64,000 bases of DNA from Echinarachnius parma (taxonomy: Eukaryota; Echinodermata; Echinoidea; Clypeasteroida; Echinarachniidae), in the NCBI GenBank assembly GCA_037951105.1, contig JBAMJV010002957.1, forward strand, positions 62,001 to 126,000, in the 5' to 3' direction. Shown in pieces: positions 44,760 through 57,800 of this stretch. Each line of letters starts with the position of its first letter. The first letter of the stretch is position 1. A program made the translations under genes and the position numbers. The notes beneath the pieces are model-generated. The model ran no database searches. It had not been told where the DNA came from and saw nothing but the letters and a program-made list of their open reading frames with translations.

Positions 44760-45485
44760 TAGATTGCTTAGTAAGTGTTAAACATGAATTATAATGATTT
44801 AAAAATTAACCATAACATATTAAATTTGCATTAGAAATCAAATTATGTATTGATACATAACACAACAATATTACTTACCGTCGTTGGTTAGTATTAATAG
44901 GCTAATTCGTAATGCTATTCATTTGTGATTAATATATTCAGATCTCCTTATACCTCGTGAGTCGTTCAAGTCCTTTTGACGTTTGTAAATATCGCTGCAC
45001 ATGACACTGTAATGATTCATATTTTATGTAGTATACAACCTTGACAAATTAATTCTTACTTACTTTCATGCATTGCAGCTAGTTTATTTAATTTTCGTAA
45101 ATCTTTAACTAGCCCAGTAATGGTTATATCAATCATAATGATTTTAATGTTATCTTAAAATATAAAATTTGCATTAGGATATATAAATTTAAACATGATG
45201 CCTATTGACTTTTGTAATCACTAAATCTATTAATTGATATATAAAACAACAATTTATTTGTTTACTGTCTTTCGTTAGTATTCATGCCTAATTCGTGATA
45301 CTATTCAGGTATTGTATGATTTATTTCATTAAGTATTGTATATTTCAACGTTTCTTTATATCGTGAGGCCTGACTGTTTACTGTCTTTCGTTAGTATTCA
45401 TGCCTAATTCGTGATACTATTCAGGTATTTTATGATTTATTTCATTAGTTATTGTATATTTCAACGTTTCTTTATATCGTGAGTT
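44760..45485. repeat. Nested tandem duplications
   Basis: 45261-45376 and 45377-45485 are near-identical 116-bp repeats; 44760-44975 is an older, diverged copy of the same region. Confidence 0.75.
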
Positions 45486-45809
45486 CATTAATGTTATTTC
45501 CATGATTGTAAATAGCAAATGACGCTACAATTCAGCTTTTAGCTGTGAATGTGACATTTTGTGTTGAATAAATACCATTATTATAATAATAACATCCATT
45601 AAGAACATTAAATTCAGTAATTTACAGTACATTGCTGATAACAAGTCAGTTAGACTTCATTACTTCTCTTTTGGAGTTAAAAGTTCAATAGTTCCTTTGT
45701 TATACATGTATAATATACTATAATAAGACAAATAATATTCATTACTCAATTACATTGCACTAAATATGCTTTCAATAACCTGCATGTAAATTACCTTTGG
45801 CATGTTTGG

Positions 45810-46090
45810 TTATTGCACCAATGGGTTATTATGACGGAATTTCAAGCTACCTACATGTACGACTTTATTGCCACTGCGGATATTACCTTCCGCGATCTTG
45901 GTAAATTCGTCGAAAATGTCTAACAATGGAAACATTTCTGCTGGATTCTTGTCATCCATGTCATCAGTTTCTTCAGTGATGAATTTACACGTGTCGATAG
46001 CAGCAGCATTCGTGTGTAACTGCTTTATCTCATGCGCTCTGGACTCACCATCGGGTTCACCATGGTACGTAACTATTACGTAATGATCTC
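45810..46090 (-). CDS. Gene A exon 12: end of cytoplasmic domain
   Basis: Entry phase 1, stop TAA. DHYVIVTYHGEPDGESRAHE, then an acidic stretch TEETDDMDDKNPAEM and helix LLDIFDEFTKIAEG. Confidence 0.78.
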
Positions 46091-48811
46091 CTGGAAGAAT
46101 GAACGACACGAGTCATGTGAAAACAAAAATGAAGTACACATGAATAAATGCGAGCGGATCGATTGATAAAACTGCAATAATCGCTATTATGTGTATGTTT
46201 GTGTGTTGCGGTGTCAACACAATGTGTGTTCGAGTCAAACAATTAAGATAAATGTCAATGATTTTCCCGATCTGTCATCTACCAAACAATAATCAGCTTT
46301 TGAATAATGATGTCTTTTCCTGAATACACTATTTGCTCGTGTCTACCACAGGTCATACCTTAAATGCGTGTTCATCATGTGGTACTCATATCGATGCAAT
46401 CGCATAGATGCGTGTTTAAAAAGTACATGTATTAAAGGGGTAGTTTAGTTTTGGTAAGGCTGAACTTAAGTAGCCAAAACCTGCACAGTAACATTATAAA
46501 CTAATAGTTATAACTCCACCATGCTCGAAAGGTATACAAAATTACAAACGACTAAGTAAAAAGCCTGTTATCATTCAAAAAGAGCCATTGAAACACAAGA
46601 GGGCGCTTTTTAAAAAGGCATTGGTTTCAACCATTTTTCATACAAAATTATGCATGTGATGTTTTATTGATATAATGATTAAATAGCGAAATCATCAACA
46701 ACTATTTAAAAAACGCTTTTGAAAATTTTTGAAAAAGTGCAAGCATTTTTAAATTTTTTTTTCTAAAAATCATCTAATTATTTGGGCCCCAAATAATTAT
46801 AAGATCAGATATATTTATTGATATTTCAGCCGTTTCTGGGTCGATTTTGACCAAATAAAGTTTATTCTGCCATTAAAATTGCATGTTCTCTCAAATTCGA
46901 CACTCAGTTTTTCATTACCTCACAAAAAAACTGTGATCTGCAGCGCCCTCTCTACCAAAACTAAACTACCCCTTTAACATGATTCAAGTCAGGATTGGGC
47001 TTTAACTTACCCGGCAAGTTTTGAACAGCGTTCCTAATCCAGGCCTCAGAATTCTGAACACTGCAATTTTGTAGGAAATCAAAATTATGTTAGTCTTAAG
47101 GGAAATAAAAAAAACTATTCTATTCACATTTATCAGATATATCATTCCAGGTAACTTTGTATCTGCTGTAGGAAAGAAGTGAAAGTTGAGAGATAAACAG
47201 TAGCAACTAACATATGATCCTAATCGTCATCGTTAAGAATGATATAATTGATTAATTTATATGTTATTCAATTTGAACACAATGTCTAGATTAGCAATGG
47301 TATAAAATCTTGCTTCATATATATTCGTACAACTGGTTATGAAATATAATTTGAATTTGAATGGATAAGGAAGTTGTGGTTCATCACAATCTTTTCTTTT
47401 AACTTAATTCATAATTCAAATATGCACATTTTGTGTTGAAATCTTACAGCTTGAATTATATTACCATTATCAATCAATACTATGTATGTTTATTCATCGA
47501 ATTCAAAGGAAATTATATAAAGACTATACAACCTAGTTAGGAAGGTGGTGAACTTTCCAATATCATATGGAAAGGGCAACAATTATAATTGTTTTCCATG
47601 ATAGTATAATGCTATATCAGAATAAAATGAATGAGGTGAACAAATATTCACCTGCAAAGTAGAATAGCACAGTGAATATCGTTCTGTTCCACGTGTTCAG
47701 CGATGCTGTGATTCTCGTCTGGAATTTCTTTTTTGATGACAAAGGTTAGAAATACATTATTTGGATTGAAGGGTCGACATTATCGGATTTTTACCTTCAA
47801 ATTAGAGAAAACTAGGGATACTGGAATTAAATTAATATCTCGAGGAAATTTATAATCAATTTCAATACATTTTGCACTGAATCAGTACAATTTAATTTGT
47901 TATTGTTTTTACTTCGTGTCATGGATTTGCAGATAAATGCTGTAAATAAGTTAAATAAATAAGTAAATATTCTACAGTAACTTATTTAGAAACGTATTTA
48001 TTATAGTTACTTTTATTTAGTAGAAAATTTGTGATGTAAATGTGATATAAAATTTATATCACATTTACATCACAAATTTTCTACTTCTGTCATGTTTACT
48101 TCTGTCATAATTGTATACAAACAAACTGATAATTTACATTTTGAAGGACTGACTGCTAGTTTAACCTTTTCAACTTAATAACTGTAGGAATCAAACAAGC
48201 TTTATCTACTTTGAAGACATACGATTTCCAATAAGAAACTCTGCTGAGTTACCCCGTATTAACAAGTTATACTGAACATGATACAGGATCGGACAAATCC
48301 ATTGCCCTAAATAATGCGAACTTTTTTTTCGGGAAATAATTCTTAACCCGTTCCCTTCGAGATTCTGAAATTTCCATGGACATTGTAGATAACCCATTTC
48401 TCGTAAGCAATGGATTTGTCATATAACACCAGTCCAATAGTTCTGGCGAGCTTAGAACATATACCAAAACAATATGATTTCTCAAACTTGAAGGCATCGT
48501 AATACTATTATCAAGTACAACCCCTTTCATTTATAGCATAGGAAAAAAATAACTACGAATTGAGTATCATAGTCAATGATTATGATAGACTCCGTTGTTG
48601 TAATGTTGTCAACGAATTCAGTGCTTGATTTAAAAAAACAAAAGTGGTTTACCGTATAGTGTCATCCGGCAATGTCCCGTAACATCTTTAGTCGTTTCGT
48701 GTGGAAAATCATCTACAAGATATGAATTACAATAAAAATGATAATAATACAAATAATATTGATAAGAATATTAACTATTATAATAACGGTATTAATGTTG
48801 ATAATAATAAT

Positions 48812-48871
<60 letters not shown>

Positions 48872-51800
48872 TACTTCTACTACTACTACTTCTCAGGCCC
48901 GTAGCTAGGACTTTTCAAGGGGGGGGGGGGGGGGGGTGGAGTGCGTAATTTACAAAAACGGGACCACTGGTTTAGATGTTCGAGACCGATGAAAAGTGGA
49001 CCCGACACCGACAAAATTTATTATAGAATGGATTGATAAATCCCTGCAATCTGATTGGTTGAGAGCAAAATTTGTGCAGACAATTAATTGTACTGGATGC
49101 ATGAAAAGTCATGCGTCCGGTACAAAAATCATGCGTCCGGTAAAAATTTCATGCGTCCGGTAAAAATGTCATGCGTCCCGTAACAAATTTCATGCGTCCG
49201 GTAAAAAAATCATGCGTCCGGTAAAAAATTTCATGCGTCCGGTAAAATGATTTCATGCATCCGGTAATTTTTCTAATTTTTAAATTTTTGACTTTTTGGG
49301 GGGCGTAACAATGCCCATTCTATAAAACAGATGATGCGCAAGTTTATTTCGTGGGTCGGTGGAATTGTTTGCACGCGGTAACTATGGAAACTAGTCTAAA
49401 CCCACTCGGCTTCGCCTCGTGGGTTTAACAGTTCCATAGTTACCTTGTGCAAACAATTCCTACCGACCCACTCATACCTGCGCATCATTTGTATATTGAA
49501 CATTAACAAGATGGAAAAGAAATACGAACGATAGCGGTTTTTCTAAAAGGAACATTCAATATAGCATTGAGAGAAATCTTTATAATTTATTTTATTCTAA
49601 TTTATTGGTACATTTTTACCAATGATTCATTAAATTATTGTCATTTGTTATTTTCAAATTAAATTTCGTCCTGTTCCCGCGGGATTTTCTTCAGTGAAAA
49701 CTGTTCCCTTTTTTGCATCGAAGAACAATAACGAACTACAACGATTCACAAGAACCTGAGCGATTTTCTACACAAATACTAACTCGTTGTGACTCGCGAC
49801 TATGGGACCGCAGCTTTTTTCTGCGACGATTTTTCTACCGTGATGGAAACACCGAGGAAGAACGACTATTCGTTCTGCGTCGCCGTATTATTCCTTCAAA
49901 TCCGTTGTTAAACCATGACTAAAATTTTACGATCGATTGCGACTCGCAATCGATTATATAAGAAAGCATTACGAAGTAAAGATAATAATGATTTAGATAA
50001 ATATAAAAAATATAGAAATAAGTTAACATCAATTATTCGGCTATCCCGCAAATTATATTATTCAAATAAAATTTTGAGTACTCAAAATAATAATTCACTT
50101 TGGAATATTATAAAAGATCTTACTGGTAAGAAAAAACATATAAATACAAACATTAATGTCAATGGACAAGATATTAATAATTTGAATGAATGTGCAAATT
50201 TGTTTAATGATTATTTTGTTAATATAGGTCCCACATTAGCCTCTAAGATTGATGCTGGTAATAATAATTTTTCTCAATACCTTTTTGAACCCTCTGAAAA
50301 TTCATTATTCTTCACTCCCACAACAATTTATGAAGTAGTTTGTATAGTTCAATCATTGAAATCAAGTAAGTCATCAGGACAGGATGGGTTAAGTATGAAT
50401 CTCATTAAGCAAATAATACACTTTATTGTTTCTCCATTGGTTTATATATTTAATATTTCTCTCTCTACTGGTTCCTGTCCTAACTTATTAAAAGTTGCTA
50501 AAGTTATACCGATTTATAAAAAAGATGACCCATCTAAACTTCAAAATTATCGCCCAATATCACTATTATCAAGTATTTCAAAGGTTTTAGAGAAATTGGT
50601 ATATAATAGATTGATTTCTTTTTTGAATGAGCACGATATTTTGATTCCTAATCAGTTTGGTTTTAGGAAAAATCATTCAACTGATTTTGCTTTAATTCAA
50701 CTTTGTGATAAGATAATTGAATCTCTCGCTAAAAAGGAATATGTTATAGGTATTTTTATGGATCTGAGTAAGGCCTTTGATACCATCGATCATACAATTT
50801 TACTTCATAAACTAGAACACTATGGTATCAGAGGCCTTGCTCTATCCTGGTTTGAGGACTATCTTAAAAATAGAACACAGTACGTTTATTATTATTCCAA
50901 TAGTTCCTCAAAATTGAACCTCACATGTGGAGTTCCTCAAGGTTCCATCTTAGGCCCACTATTATTTTTGATTTATGTTAATGATATAATAAGATCATCA
51001 AATATTCTAACTTACATTCTTTTTGCCGACGACACAAATATAATTTACTCACACAAAAATATTGATACACTTGTTGATACTGTAAATCATGATTTGTGTA
51101 ATATCTCATTATGGTTTAAATGTAATAAATTATCCTTAAATATAAGTAAAACTAATTTCATTCGTTTTAGAACTATTAACTCCCAAGACCAACCTCAATG
51201 TAATTTGTTTATAGATGGTTTATCCCTGGTAGAAAAACAGTCAACTAAATTTTTAGGAGTTACTATTGACTCAAATTTGTCTTGGAATGAACATATTCAT
51301 AATATAACTATTTTGATATCCCGGAATATTGGTATTTTGTATAAAATGAAATATTTGATAAATGATAAATCTTTATTTACTCTTTATAATACTTTAATTT
51401 TACCGTATATAACATATTGTAATATTATATGGGCAAATTGTAGTAAAATGAAAATAAACTCAATATTTCTTCTGCAGAAGAGAGCAATTCGTATTTGTAC
51501 ACACTCTAATTATCTTGCAAATTCTAACCCGTTATTTAGTCAATTAAAAACGTTAAAGGTTTATGACATACATACGCTCCAAACTGCCATTTTTATGTAT
51601 AAGTATACTTCCAAAACACTTCCAGCATCTTTCCTAAACTTTTATTTATTAAATGTAAACGTACACTCATATTTAACTCGACATGCTCATGATTACCATC
51701 TTAATAATCCCAAACTTAGTTTAGCCCTACGATCAATTAGACACCATGGACCAGATATTTGGAATAACTTACCTAACCATATTAAAATTAGGACCTCCCT

Positions 51801-54800
51801 TTATTCATTTAAAGCTAATATGAAAACATATTTGTTAACTCAGTATAGTTTGCTAGATCTTACATAGAAATGTTAAATAATTTGATTTGTTATATCTTGG
51901 AATTGTTCTATTTTGTTTGTCAATAGGAAAGGGCCCTGCATACATTTTAATACATTTTAATATTATTACACGTAATTGAAACCACCACACACTTAATTTC
52001 ACGATATTAGTCTCTTATTGTTTTATGCACCAAGCTAAAGTTTTGCACTATGCACAAATGCACTTCTCAATACGAAACATGTCACTAAATATATTTTGTT
52101 ATTTTCACTCGAAATTAATTCAGCCATGCTCACTTTGAATTATTTTACCTATATTTTATTTTATTTTGAATATAACACACAAATTTATAATACAATTGAT
52201 AAATGGATTTTTAATCGCGTCCCTTGCATAGGTTGTTCTTTATTTGCTAACTCGGCAGAGGCCACAGTCATCATCAAGCTTTTACGCTTACGACACGTGG
52301 TCTCCTGCTTTTTCCTTTATAAGAAACTTACCAAGCATTACATAAGATATCCATTCTCCCCCTTATTTCTTATTTTATATTATGCAGATTATTTTCACGA
52401 TGGATTGGCACCAATTCATATATTTGTTTTTGCTTGTATTTTAATTAGAAACATATTTTGTTAAACTTACATGTTACTCATTTTATATATTTGTATGATG
52501 TTTCTTTGTATTGATGTGAAAAAGTGGAAATAAAATAAACAAACAAACAAACAAACAAATCAAGTCGAGTCGTTCTGCTTAAATGTTGCGATTCGTTGCA
52601 GTTTAGAATTGCTGCAAAAACCGTGAGTATGGGACTGGGGCTTACACTAGTGTTTATTTTTGTTTTGCACACAAGAACACAATATTTTTAAAAGGTATAA
52701 TGTGTGCCCTTTGACAGCCTTTCCACCTTGTACTGTGATTTTCAAACAGAAAACGTTAATAAGAAAAATGTAACAGTATTATTTAATAAGTTAATAATTT
52801 ACCGTGAATTGCGTAATACATTGACTGACGGAAAAGTGTAGCAGTGTTGCTGTCCGAAGTCAAATGATATATTCCCAAGTGAATCTTTCCTATTCCCGGG
52901 ATACCAGAAGCATATCTTTGTATAGCATGTCTTTTCTCCTCTAATTTGACATCTGTCTTTTCTGCAAAGAAGTATACAAATACAAAATGTTTCATAACAT
53001 GATTTTTCATTATTCATCAAGTTGCCAATACGTACAAATTCACTAACTATTCTCACTCAAAAGTGTAACTAACGACTAGCTAGTAATCAATATTGACTGT
53101 TTAATTGAAAGATGGTTTAACTAATATTTCATAATCTCAAACATACAACTGGCATTGGTTAAATTATCATGACAAGTTGATATTATTATAACATAAATAA
53201 ATACAAAAAAAAAAAAAAAAATGTGTATTTATTATGGTTGTTTAAGACCGTAACATTTTTTTCACTTATGATTTCTCACATGTTGGTATTACAAATCTAA
53301 GATAGAATATGACAAGTATTTTTTTCAAAATTTGGCTTCGGCTTCAAGCACTTACCAATTAGTTGTTGTTGTCCACTATCACTAGCATCTGAGAGAGATA
53401 ATCATAGAATAAGTACGGATAAAATGTGCATTTTGGTCAATGCATGTCTTATAGATATAAACATACGTTTTAGTAAGCATGGTTAACACACGACACATGC
53501 TTTACTCCGTTTAATTTCAAAATTGACTGGTATAGTACAACAACCAACCGGTTCTAAGGAGATCTTTGAATGGAGAGTTACGCCAATATAAATAACAATA
53601 ATGTATTAAAGTCACACTGCACATTAGATGTGTAAAGTTGCGCAGTACTTTCAGTTGTGTGATTCATATATTATAGTTCACAGGCTTGCATTAAAGGCCA
53701 ATACGACTCTAGAATAGAGTTTATCTATGCTTATTTATTTCGCATAACATTACCCCGACTCAGATTTCCGCTTTGGAAGTAATATGTGCAAACACTATCG
53801 GGTAGACCACTATTCATGCGAACGCTGGAGGCCGCCATTGTTAGGTCTGTGCGGACTACTGAGAGCGATCTGTGAAGCATTCCTGCATTCACCGGACCAA
53901 ACCATTATTTGAATACTTGTAGACGCTTTGATGAGTCTGCAAATCAGTGAAACGATTTTTTTATCGTTGTGTTCGGCCATCCGCACAGTCGTCATAATTT
54001 GCGAAGCATGTCGGGTAGTTACACGTACATGGCCGCTCCCATCATCTTTTGCCGTCAAGTACAATTTGGATCACAAAATGTTCACAAAATAATTTCAAGA
54101 GATCCAAAGAGATATTAAACATATGACAAAAATGTACATCAAAAAGTCAAAAGATATGTGATGTATTCATTATTACAGATCAACAAAAGTCAACATGCAT
54201 TTGTAAATTAGTCACCCTTTAAGGAATCCTCTAAAATCATCCCCGACAACCAGCGTTACAGTTAACGTACCTACGCTAGTAGGAACATCGTGCCGCCTCC
54301 TTTTCACTAGGTAATATACCAACAATGCCACTGATGCTGCTAAGATAATCAGTATAATAGGAGTAACGATCTTCGCTGTGACATTCTCGCCTGAAGACAC
54401 GTTGACTGTTGAAAATATCAAAGATAAGAGTGATGAATACGATTGTTATACATGACACACCACCATACATGTGCCTAGACATTATTCATTGAAAGCAACA
54501 ATCAATAGGCTGCTAGGTATTATGTATTGCATTTGACAATGGCCCAAATTATCATCAGTGGCTCAACTTTAGTCCGGCCTAAAAAACAAATACTAGTAAC
54601 CAGTTTAACTGCTTTGCATTTGTGGACCCATTGATTGGTGCTATTCGCCATCTGAAATATTGTATTTTTTTCATTTCAATATCCAGTATATTCCTTGATT
54701 TTTCCATCATAACAATGGGCCGCTTGAAATTCATAGCCATAGTATTAAACTATTACTGAAATGGCAAGCAGCCCTTTGTCCTAATATCTAAGCAGAACTA

Positions 54801-57800
54801 GAGAGATTGACTGAAAGGAAACAATTATAATATCTCTGGTGGCGAATGGCAACAATCAATGGGTATGCAGGTGCAAAATGGTTTCACTGGTTACCGGTAG
54901 TCGTTGTCTTTTTAGGCTGGACTTAAGTTGAGCCCCTGATGAGAATTTGGACCATTAGGTTAATTTATCTCTTGTCAGTGTTCACTCATGCCTTTTACAT
55001 GTTTATGTGGCATTTAATAACAGTAATACATGTTGTTTATCTAAAGCTATTAGATTATCCACATTTAAATTATGTAACAACTGAACGATGGTTCCAATAT
55101 TATGAGAACAATATAATCAGTAATGTATAGGACAATTGTAATAATAACACTAACCATTGCACTTTTGAAAGTCGATTTTATTGAAATTCTACAAACCTGT
55201 TTCAACTTGCTGTACCACGATCACCGTTTTCTCGAAGATGCCCATGATACCCCGTCCCTCGGCTCTGCACGTCAAATTATGGGCATTGTCCGGGATACTT
55301 TGTAATTTCGCAATTATGTCGTAAGTTCCGTCAATCCTTCTCGTCTTTTCCAGTGTATGGTTCAACGTTTCGATCTCATTCTTCAGCCATGTAAATTGGA
55401 CCAGTGGCCAGACCGCAACGACTAGGCAATCGAGTTGAGAGTTGTCGGTTACCTCCACTGCACATGTCGCCATCATTGTGACATTTGTTTGCATTTTTCC
55501 TGGTTCCTGGTTGCCGCACTGAGGAATGCGAATGAACGGCCTTTCTGCAAAAGCTCCATTTTACAAAAAATATAAATATAAATAAATAAATGTATATATA
55601 AAAGCTAAGCAAGGACAAAGAAAACTTTGGGAAACTTCCCAAACACGAATGTACGCTGATATATCTCCGACAATGTAAATGGCTAAATCATAACTGCAAC
55701 AAATTGAAGAAATGCCTTTAGGTTAAGTAGTTTAGCAACTGAATGTCCTGTGATCTGATCTGTAGGATTTAAAGAGCAAGATAATGGTGTCAGGGCAAAG
55801 TTTAAAACGAGTGAGTGGTAGTTCAATTTGTCAAATTCTACCAAACTCACTTACAACTTAAACATTGTTTTTGCACCTTGATGTTTGACTCATGATGACA
55901 AAATAATAGATTTTTTTTAAAATACATAAGATGTTCCCCTAATTATGGACCAATTTATGATCGAATAAAGCGTGATCAAGGACTTTTCAATTATATTTAA
56001 AATGGAAGGGCGGTATTTACTGAATCAGTCATACATTTGTTATTCTCTTGTCACGTACCAGTTACAACAATGTCGGTGTGGTTGTAGAATTCTCGTTGCA
56101 AGTCGAGGTCTAGGACTTGACAGCTATACCGCCCTTCATCCCCAATGCTAACGCTGTTTATCGCGAGTGTGGAACCATTGGTCACGTGACGTACGTTATC
56201 TGCATTTCCATACATACTCGTCCTACTACTTTGATTGCCGTTGTCGTGAAGGCCCTGCCAGTTTTGGAATATCAAGTACAGAAGCCATGACGTCATAACA
56301 CTGTATTTTTAGAATGTTCAAATTTGAACTTCATTTTCAGAAAGAACATACAAAATAATGTCCAAATACCGGAAATAAATTGAATATGTTATGTATTGGC
56401 TGAGATAATTATGCCCATGCCAATGAATAACTTTATGAACCAGAGCACTATCACTGATTGCCTATTGAAGTAAAATTCATTCGGATGGGCATATCTCATC
56501 CAATACTTAACATATTTAATTGATTTTCGGAATTTGGGCATTATTTTGTATGCTCTTTCGAAAAATGAAGTTCAAATTAGAACATTCTAAAAAAAAAAAT
56601 GTTTATGACGTCATAGATGACATCACACTTCACCACTCTGTACAGGAAAACGGTATGTAATGATACATCAAAATTTCATAATATCACCACAGGAGATGGA
56701 ATGATGTAAATTTAAAGATCATGCCATGAACTATTCACACGTCCATCATTGTATCATTGTAGCATTTTTACTTGCGTAAATTAAAGAGCTATTTCGACGA
56801 CGGCACTCAATGGTACATGTTTGAAAGACATTAAGTCATATGGTATGATGTACGAAACAGTTTTTACTTATAGTATGTGCTTGTATAATTTCGATATAAG
56901 AAATATATTGGTCAAATCTCAAATATTGGTGGCTTGAAGAGTCTAACTAGCCTGACATGTTAGTGGTCTCCCAAACAACAACTAAGAGCAACTGGCACTT
57001 TAATACGTCTCCCCAGGGGAACGTAGGTACAGAGAAATGTAACGTATATGATTTTGGGTCTTACTATCTCATTGAAGCTAGTTGACATTATCTTTTTAAA
57101 CCAGTGGATAACCGATGCGTTCCTCCCGTACAAGCACGTAATATTTAGATTGGCTCCGAGTTCGTAGGTCGCCGTTTGAACAGTGGTGACGACTGTCGCT
57201 GATATTTCTGTAAATACAGCAAAACATACCCATTTAAATAATGCTAATTAAGAATGTGCAGTAAAATTACCAATTGAAATTAAAAAAAATAAGCAAACAC
57301 AGTTACACACACTAACACGTGCATATAATTTTTCTGATACTTTTCTCAAACTGACCAATGAGAAAACTAAACGATATTATAGCGCCCAACATCTGTTAAG
57401 ATTCTTTTCAAACTCGTAGGTTCAAAATGATAACTCCTTCTTCATTTTTCGACAGTTTAATCATCTTCTACAACCTATAATTTGTATATTCCGTCAACCT
57501 ATTACCCGGTTAAAGATGAATCATGTACACATATTGTATAGAGCTGCGGAGTTAATTCATGGCCAACTGACCTACAACTGTAACATCGGTGTAGTTCTCA
57601 GACGTCGTCCCCGTTGCCGCATCGGATATCAGACAAGTGTAATGGCCATCGTCGTCGGGCTTGATTCCGTAGATGATAAGCGAAAATTCGTCAGTGATGT
57701 TAAATCTCCCGGTATCGTAACCCTCGCCGCCCCTCTCGCCTCCTCCTACAGGATCAAGGTACAGCAGCAATTTCATTCCTTCACTTTGCTGCTTGTACCA

